10,987 nt of DNA from CAIOGO01 sp964447445. GTDB taxonomy: Bacteria > Bipolaricaulota > Bipolaricaulia > UBA7950 > UBA9294. Location: positions 1 through 10,987 of the forward strand of contig CAYUSW010000155.1 of the NCBI GenBank assembly GCA_964447445.1, given 5' to 3'. The position numbers and the translations under genes were made by a program. Of this stretch, positions 6,319 to 10,987 are shown one piece after another. Each line of letters starts with the position of its first letter. The stretch's first letter is position 1. The notes under the pieces were generated by a model. That model had not been told where the DNA came from and did no database searches. It saw only the letters and a program-made list of their open reading frames with translations.

Positions 6319-7104
6319 TTATGGAACGTTCGCCGAGAAGGCGAACGTCATGAGCGGCTCAGCCGACTCCCACGGTCGTGCGTAGACGAACCGGAACTCC
6401 TGCCGCCCAGCGCCGAACGCCACGTAGCGGAAGAAGAAGAACCCACCCGCGCCGAGGAGCTCCGAGTCCGCGCGGAACTCGACGGCCTCGGACTCGCGGA
6501 GTGCCACGCTCTCGCTGGCGAGAGCATTCGACCAGGAGTACCCCGTCGTCGGGTTCCCTGCAAGAAGGATCATCAGTCGATCTCCGGCGCGCAGCGCGAC
6601 GCTCGCCCCGGCGTCGAGCTCTGTGACGAGGCGGTGAACCTCAAGCGCAGTATCGCACACAGGAGCAGTCGGAACGAAACGGCCCAGCGTGCCCAGCTGC
6701 TGTGCTGCAACGACATCGAGACCCGCGACGAACTCCCCTCCGCTCGTCGTGACTCGGATCTCATACGCTCCCGGCGCAAGATCCGATCCATCTGCGGCAC
6801 GCAGAATCACGGTGCCCAGCCACTCCCCGGCGTCGACTTGGGGGGCATAGACGACCGAGGAGATGAGACCCCCGCCCGCGTTGTACAGGCCTGCCTTCTC
6901 CACCCAGAGAGTCGTGCCGAAACACGCCGCGCCTGCTGCGTGGACGAGTTCGAGCGCCACGCTTGAGCCAGGTTCGAAAGCGTACCCGTCGGCGCGCACG
7001 TTGACCTTCTCCGCGGGCGCCGAGCTGGAAACCACAAGGCCGGACAAGACCGCGATGGACAACACCGCGACCAGCAAGACCGTACTCCGGAGCCGTTTCA
7101 TCAT
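6319..7104 (-). CDS. Secreted chagasin-type (I42) cysteine protease inhibitor
   Basis: ATGs at 7104 and 7101 follow GGAGGT; the first is five bases away and is used. The 261-aa protein has a signal peptide (basic MMKRLR, then hydrophobic to about residue 28). Residues about 33-135 form a beta-rich, Ig-like region of unknown role. The C-terminal half (about 150-261) is a chagasin domain with all three inhibitory loop motifs: 'NPTTGYSW' (184-191), 'GAGGFFFFRY' (218-227) and 'RPWE' (243-246). Family members block papain-like (C1) cysteine proteases by inserting these loops into the active-site cleft. No such protease is in the window, so the target may be another host protein or a foreign enzyme. 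Cys61 and Cys150 are the only evident cysteines in the mature protein. It is the last gene of a three-gene minus-strand cluster, 65 bases after the preceding gene. Confidence 0.9.
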   Translation of the reverse strand: MMKRLRSTVLLVAVLSIAVLSGLVVSSSAPAEKVNVRADGYAFEPGSSVALELVHAAGAACFGTTLWVEKAGLYNAGGGLISSVVYAPQVDAGEWLGTVILRAADGSDLAPGAYEIRVTTSGGEFVAGLDVVAAQQLGTLGRFVPTAPVCDTALEVHRLVTELDAGASVALRAGDRLMILLAGNPTTGYSWSNALASESVALRESEAVEFRADSELLGAGGFFFFRYVAFGAGRQEFRFVYARPWESAEPLMTFAFSANVP

Positions 7105-7169
7105 CGTGACCTCCTCGGACAGATCTACTCCCTCGCGCAACGGACGGTTTCATCCGCCCCCGCCAGCCA

Positions 7170-7814
7170 TTACGGATGGGCGGGAACGTACGCGATGTGC
7201 GGCGTGAGTCTTGTCGAGAGCATCCAGCCGTCGCCGATGGGCCAGACGGGCTGATCGTCTCCTGTCGGAACGCGGAGGAACCCGACCGTGATGGCTGCCC
7301 CCGCCAAGAGGCCAACGTCGAGCACGAGAGCTGCTTCGGCGGTGAAGCTGGGCGAGAACGAGAACAACGCCGGGCGCCCCGAGGCGGTGTTCAGCGTCCA
7401 GCTCGCCGGGAAGATGGCGAGGGACGATCGCTGTTGCGACTCCGGGCGCGATCGAAACCGTACGCCGGCGTCGAGGTTGGCCGTAGAGCTGCGGTCGCGG
7501 AAGTTCCACTGAAACGTCACGTCGCCTTCCAGAAGCACGTTCTCGACGACGGCCCGGGCGACGCCAAGACTTGCGTACGGGCCGGCGTTGGCGACGCTAT
7601 AGCCCACCGACGCCCGGGCTCCCCATCCCTCGTTGAGGTGCACGAGCCCGTAGCCGCCCACGGCGAAGTCCCAGCGCGCGGCGCCTCCGACCTTCAATGG
7701 ATGAAGCCCGAGGTCGATCCTCACGCCCACCTGAAGAAGCTCCACCGCAGACCCCGCCGCGCTGAAGGCGACCACGGCGAGCACGATTCCTGCCACCGTC
7801 CATCGCATTCTCAT
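7170..7814 (-). CDS. Small secreted beta-barrel-like protein of unknown function
   Basis: Three in-frame ATGs lie close together at 7820, 7814 and 7808. AGGAGGA touches the first, so the second, about seven bases away, is the best start and gives 214 aa. A signal peptide ends near 'AAGSA' (about residue 23). The rest is made of short alternating strands rich in Gly, Val and Phe: 26-38, 46-60, 66-76, 79-92, 96-106, 114-121, 148-160, 163-182 and 197-209. This pattern is typical of an 8-10 strand outer-membrane barrel, though it lacks a clear C-terminal aromatic residue. It has no recognisable enzymatic motif. Position in the middle of the minus-strand cluster suggests co-expression with the chagasin gene; any joint role is inference. 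Confidence 0.7.
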   Translation of the reverse strand: MRMRWTVAGIVLAVVAFSAAGSAVELLQVGVRIDLGLHPLKVGGAARWDFAVGGYGLVHLNEGWGARASVGYSVANAGPYASLGVARAVVENVLLEGDVTFQWNFRDRSSTANLDAGVRFRSRPESQQRSSLAIFPASWTLNTASGRPALFSFSPSFTAEAALVLDVGLLAGAAITVGFLRVPTGDDQPVWPIGDGWMLSTRLTPHIAYVPAHP

Positions 7815-7890
7815 CCGCATTCCTCCTCTAGCGCCTGCCGTGTCCAGCTCTTCTCCTGCACACGGCCGCTCTCGTTCCGGGGCTTGTGGT

Positions 7891-8352
7891 CTACGCCCCA
7901 ACCTCATCCAAGTCGGACAGGAGCGCCTTCCTCGTGTCGTCGTCACCGATGCGGCTGGACACCTTGCGCGCCAGTGCGACGTGGTCCGACGCCTGCTTGC
8001 GCCGTCCGGCGGCCGCGTGCCCGCGAGCCAGCGCCTCGTGGGCGTAGGCGAGCGCATACGGCGCAACGCCCGGCTTTCCTGCCTCAGCCAGCGAGAGCTC
8101 GCCGTAGCGCACGGCTTCCTCAGCGCAGCCGGCCACTGCGTGAACGCGCGACACGAGCCAGAACCCGACCGAGAGATTCTCTGGCGTCACGTCCGTTCGT
8201 TGCGTCCAATGCCACAACGACGCGGTCGCCCGGAGGAGCATCTGCTCGTCGTCCTCCGGCGTGCGGTCCTTCTTGTCGAGAAGATCCCACGTCCGATGGA
8301 AGCCATCGGCCGAGAAGAACTGGTGTCCCGCGGCGGCGTCGTAATCCGTCAT
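7891..8352 (-). CDS. Conserved protein of unknown function with TPR-like helices, 153 aa
   Basis: An ATG at 8352 is preceded by AAGGAGG eight bases upstream. The protein is all-helical, without signal peptide or membrane span. 'WDLLDKKDRTPEDDEQMLLRA' (22-42), 'ASLWHW' (44-49), 'SVGFWLVSRVHAVAG' (61-75), 'AYAHEALARGHAAAGR' (102-117) and 'ALLSDLDEVGA' (143-153) recall a widespread conserved family usually annotated only as hypothetical. The helix pairs at 61-90 and 98-130 look like tetratricopeptide repeats, which normally bind other proteins. The conserved Trp, His and Asp residues suggest a defined binding surface, but no biochemical role is known to me. It is the first gene of the minus-strand cluster, diverging from recQ. 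Confidence 0.8.
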   Translation of the reverse strand: MTDYDAAAGHQFFSADGFHRTWDLLDKKDRTPEDDEQMLLRATASLWHWTQRTDVTPENLSVGFWLVSRVHAVAGCAEEAVRYGELSLAEAGKPGVAPYALAYAHEALARGHAAAGRRKQASDHVALARKVSSRIGDDDTRKALLSDLDEVGA

Positions 8353-8378
8353 CGCGATCGCCTCCTTGCACGCCGAGA

Positions 8379-8407
8379 ATCATAGCCTGCCGCGGAGCGG
8401 CGGGGAA
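8379..8407 (-). promoter_or_regulatory. Candidate promoter of the 8352-6319 gene cluster
   Basis: TATGAT on the minus strand (8384-8379, five of six consensus) would start transcription near 8372, about 20 bases before the first gene. The -35 region at 17 bases spacing (TTCCCC) is poor. The spacer contains a small perfect inverted repeat, GCCGC-GGA-GCGGC (8389-8401), which could help bind a regulator or be chance in GC-rich DNA. Confidence 0.35.
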
Positions 8408-8554
8408 ACGGGTGAGGTTCACATCCGCAGTCGCGTAGCGTCGCACCTTGTGTGCGATGTTCTTCGCAGCGTCGGAGGCCTCTCGTGCCGGGCCGGGCAG
8501 CGGACACCGCACCTCTCCCCGTGGCCGAGTACGATCCCCTGGGGGGGTGACACG

Positions 8555-10738
8555 GTGGAACGCGTTCTTGAGGTTCTGCGCAAGCATTGGGGCTACAACG
8601 ACTTCCGGTCGCTCCAGCGCGAGGCGATGGAGTCCGCGTTACGCGCGCACGACTCGCTGGTCGTCCTCCCGACCGGCGGCGGCAAGTCCCTCTGCTTCCA
8701 GGCGCCGGCGCTTGTGCTGCCCGGGCTCGCCGTTGTCGTCTCGCCGCTCATTTCGCTCATGAAGGATCAGGTCGATGCGCTGCGCGAGTGCGACGTCGCC
8801 GCGGCGCGGCTCGACAGCTCGCAGACGCCCAACGAGCAGGACGACGTTGTCGACGCCATCACGCGGCGCGACCTCAAGATCCTCTATGTCTCGCCCGAGC
8901 GCCTGATGATGAACGGCTTCGCCCGCTTCCTGCGGCAACAAGCGCTGTCGCTCATCGCCGTTGACGAGGCGCACTGCGTCAGCATGTGGGGTCACGACTT
9001 TCGCCCCGAGTACCGCCAACTCGGGTCGTTGCGCGATGCCTTTCCGGGCGTGGCGCTGCACGCCTACACCGCGACCGCGACCGCGCACGTGCGCGACGAC
9101 ATCATAGAGCAGCTCAAGCTTGCGAACCCGCGCGTCCTCGTCGGATCGTTCGACCGGCCGAACCTCATCTACTCCGTCGAACGCCGCACCGATGCCGTTG
9201 AGCAGGTTCGGGAGGTCCTCGACCGCCATCGCGGCGAGTCGGCGATCGTCTACTGCATCCGCCGTGCGGACGTCGATTCGCTCGCGGGGAAGCTGTCGAG
9301 CGCCGGGTATCGAGCTGCTCCGTATCATGCCGGCCTCGCCGACGACGCGCGGAAACAAGCTCAGGACGCGTTCATCCGCGAGGAGATCGACGTCATCGTC
9401 GCGACCGTCGCGTTCGGGATGGGAATCGACAAGTCGAACGTCCGTGCCGTCGTGCACGCCGGGATGCCGAAGTCGCTAGAGCACTACCAGCAAGAGAGTG
9501 GTCGCGCCGGCCGTGACGGCCTCGACGCCGAGTGCGTGCTCCTGTACGGCTCCGGCGACGCCGCGGTATGGCGCTACATCATCGACCAGTCCGAGTCCGA
9601 GGAGGCGAAGAGGATCGCCCACCAGAAGCTCGAGGACGTCGTCGCCTACGCCGGCGGCGCCGTCTGCCGCCACCGCGCGATCCTGAAGTACTTCGGCCAG
9701 AAACTCGCGGGGGAGAGCTGCAACGCGTGCGACGTGTGCTTCGGTGACCTCGAACTCCTCGACGATGCGCTTGTCGTGGCGCAGAAGATCGTGTCCTGCG
9801 TGTATCGACTCGAGGAGCGCTACGGCGGCGACTACACGGCGAGCGTCCTTGCGGGCTCGCGCGAAGAGCGCATCCTGGCGAACGGGCACGATGCCCTCTC
9901 GACCCACGGACTCCTGGGGGGCTTCTCAAAAAAGCTCGTGCGCGACTGGATCGAGCAGCTTGTCGGGCAGGGCGTTCTCGCCAAGGAGGGCGAGTACGAC
10001 GTCCTCAAGATCACCGAACGCGGCCGCCGCGTCTTGCGCGGGCAAGAGACGCCGCGCCTTCTCAAGCCCGCCGAGGTGCGGAAGAAGCCGGACGCCCGTG
10101 GCGTTGGCGCCGACTCTTGGGACGGCGTAGATCGCGGCCTGTTCGACACCCTGCGCGTCCTGCGCCGCAGGCTCGCCGAAGCGAAGAACGTGCCCGCCTA
10201 CATCGTGTTCACGGATGCGGCATTGCGTGACATGGCCCGCCGCCGGCCCTCGTCGCTCGAAGGGTTCCGCGGCGTCTCGGGTGTCGGCGAGGCCAAGGCG
10301 CGCCAGTACGGCGACGCGTTTGTCGCGGCCATCCTCGAGGCGTGCGAGAGCCGCGGCGTCGAGATGGATATCGATCCCACCGTGCGCCCGGCGCCCAAAC
10401 CCGAGCGAACACGAGGGGGGCGCATCGCACGCTCCACAGTAGATCTCGCGAAGCAGATGGCCTACGGCCGCTTCGACCGGGGAGAGTCGCTCGCACAAGT
10501 CGCCGACGCCATCGGCAAGCCGTCCGACCGCACGCTCGAGTACCTGCTCGACTACCTGCGGGAGAAGAAGCTCACCTCGCCCGAGCCGTGGGTTGAAGGC
10601 TCACTTTTCGTGCGCATTGCAGAGGCTGTGACGCGCATCGGCCTCGCGCGGCCGATCTCCCTCCTGCGCGAGCTCGAAGGCGCTGCGACCCACGAACAAG
10701 TCCAGATCGCGATCGCGTGCCTCGAGAACCGCGCCTAG
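8555..10738 (+). CDS. recQ: ATP-dependent DNA helicase RecQ
   Basis: A GTG at 8555 is chosen: it places 'FRSLQREAM' near the N-terminus as in other RecQ proteins, and a G-run (8541-8547) lies upstream. The frame is open back to 8366 but that part does not look like RecQ. The 727-aa protein has the superfamily 2 helicase core: Walker A 'TGGGKS' (40-45), 'DEAH' (137-140), 'TATAT' (172-176) and the arginine finger motif 'QQESGRAGRDG' (312-322). The zinc site is Cys371, Cys389, Cys392 and Cys395. A winged-helix RQC domain (about 400-495) and an HRDC domain (about 527-595) follow. Residues about 625-727 form a C-terminal helix-turn-helix region ('QVADAIGKPSDRTLEYLLDYL'), seen in some longer RecQ proteins. 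It unwinds DNA 3' to 5' in recombinational repair and stalled-fork processing. Confidence 0.97.
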   Translation: MERVLEVLRKHWGYNDFRSLQREAMESALRAHDSLVVLPTGGGKSLCFQAPALVLPGLAVVVSPLISLMKDQVDALRECDVAAARLDSSQTPNEQDDVVDAITRRDLKILYVSPERLMMNGFARFLRQQALSLIAVDEAHCVSMWGHDFRPEYRQLGSLRDAFPGVALHAYTATATAHVRDDIIEQLKLANPRVLVGSFDRPNLIYSVERRTDAVEQVREVLDRHRGESAIVYCIRRADVDSLAGKLSSAGYRAAPYHAGLADDARKQAQDAFIREEIDVIVATVAFGMGIDKSNVRAVVHAGMPKSLEHYQQESGRAGRDGLDAECVLLYGSGDAAVWRYIIDQSESEEAKRIAHQKLEDVVAYAGGAVCRHRAILKYFGQKLAGESCNACDVCFGDLELLDDALVVAQKIVSCVYRLEERYGGDYTASVLAGSREERILANGHDALSTHGLLGGFSKKLVRDWIEQLVGQGVLAKEGEYDVLKITERGRRVLRGQETPRLLKPAEVRKKPDARGVGADSWDGVDRGLFDTLRVLRRRLAEAKNVPAYIVFTDAALRDMARRRPSSLEGFRGVSGVGEAKARQYGDAFVAAILEACESRGVEMDIDPTVRPAPKPERTRGGRIARSTVDLAKQMAYGRFDRGESLAQVADAIGKPSDRTLEYLLDYLREKKLTSPEPWVEGSLFVRIAEAVTRIGLARPISLLRELEGAATHEQVQIAIACLENRA

Positions 10739-10786
10739 GCATTCGGGTAATCCTCCGTGCGGGCGCCCTCGAGTCGAGCCGCTCAC

Positions 10787-10815
10787 TTGGATTGCTCCGT
10801 GGCGCGAACTAGAAT
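10787..10815 (+). promoter_or_regulatory. Sigma70-like promoter of the ORF6N gene
   Basis: TTGGAT (10787-10792) is followed after exactly 17 bases by TAGAAT (10810-10815, five of six consensus). Transcription would start near 10822, giving a leader of about 50 bases before the ATG at 10873. The promoter lies just past recQ and indicates that the ORF6N gene is transcribed on its own. Confidence 0.6.
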
Positions 10816-10831
10816 CAGAAGGGTGAGAAAA

Positions 10832-10845
10832 ACTGAGAACTCAGT
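10832..10845. promoter_or_regulatory. Perfect palindrome in the ORF6N gene leader, possible operator
   Basis: ACTGAG and CTCAGT face each other across two bases (AA), about 10 to 24 bases past the predicted transcription start. A site here could block early elongation when a dimeric repressor binds; as RNA, the 2-base gap is too tight for a stable hairpin with all six pairs, so DNA binding is the better reading. Confidence 0.4.
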
Positions 10846-10872
10846 GCCACATATCGCGACGTAGGAGGGGAG

Positions 10873-10987
10873 ATGGAGGACCGCGTCACACTCGGATCTG
10901 TTGTCCATCGCATTGCGGAGGTGCGTGGCGTTCGCGTCATGCTCGATGAGGATCTTGCGCGGATGTTCGGAGTGGGTACGGCCGTCC
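10873..10987 (+). CDS. ORF6N-domain protein, N-terminal part (truncated by window edge)
   Basis: An ATG at 10873 follows AGGAGGGGAG at 10863-10872, a strong ribosome binding site. The 38 visible residues include 'IAEVRGVRVMLDEDLARMFG' (14-33), which matches the start of the ORF6N domain: the usual form is 'I-R-G-x-x-V-M-L-D-x-D-L-A-x-x-Y-G-V-x-T'. ORF6N is a DNA-binding domain first noted in phage antirepressor-like proteins, also common as stand-alone chromosomal genes. The rest lies outside the window, so accessory domains and phage context cannot be judged. It has its own promoter and a palindrome in its leader. Confidence 0.85.
   Translation, partial: MEDRVTLGSVVHRIAEVRGVRVMLDEDLARMFGVGTAV

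Noticed and set aside
7176..8438. A 420-codon open frame on the plus strand.
   Set aside because: It lies antisense to three well-supported genes with proper start signals and its translation is Arg/Pro/Ser-rich low-complexity noise typical of GC-rich shadow frames.

Overview
The window is GC-rich, densely coding bacterial DNA using the standard code, with strong AGGAGG-type ribosome binding sites in front of most genes. It encodes a lipoprotein signal peptide and two secreted proteins that look like outer-membrane beta-barrels, so a diderm (Gram-negative-type) bacterium is likely. I cannot place it in a phylum from sequence alone. There are no rRNA or tRNA genes, CRISPR arrays, insertion sequences or intact phage modules. 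One partial ORF6N gene at the right edge is the only phage-related flavour.

Layout. Positions 1-410 (minus) hold the N-terminal part of an ATP-grasp-type ligase. A short helical protein follows at 587-805 (minus), with a strong intrinsic terminator between the two. Positions 806-1370 carry no normal-size gene but have several perfect hairpins, a minus-strand promoter candidate and a possible 19-codon leader ORF. Positions 1371-3776 (plus) carry a probable outer-membrane barrel protein followed by a 12-TM MFS transporter that resembles the FLVCR (heme/choline carrier) family. radC (3815-4540, minus) converges on them and has a very good sigma70-like promoter that predicts a leaderless mRNA. 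A subtilisin-like lipoprotein protease (4785-6185, plus) diverges from radC and ends at a strong terminator. A three-gene minus-strand cluster (8352 down to 6319) encodes a conserved helical-repeat protein of unknown function, a small barrel-like secreted protein and a chagasin-type cysteine-protease inhibitor. recQ (8555-10738, plus) diverges from that cluster. After recQ comes a clear promoter, a perfect palindrome, and the start of an ORF6N-domain gene that runs off the window.

How the genes may work together. The barrel protein and MFS carrier may form a small uptake or export unit across two membranes. The protease and the inhibitor are both exported and lie tail to tail, but their families do not predict that they act on each other: I42 inhibitors target papain-like cysteine proteases and S8 is a serine protease. 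radC and recQ are housekeeping genome-maintenance type genes. I see no strongly supported new multi-gene system. The best leads are the structured intergenic region at 806-1370, the leaderless radC start, the palindrome in the ORF6N leader, and the barrel protein with a helical insert next to an FLVCR-like carrier.
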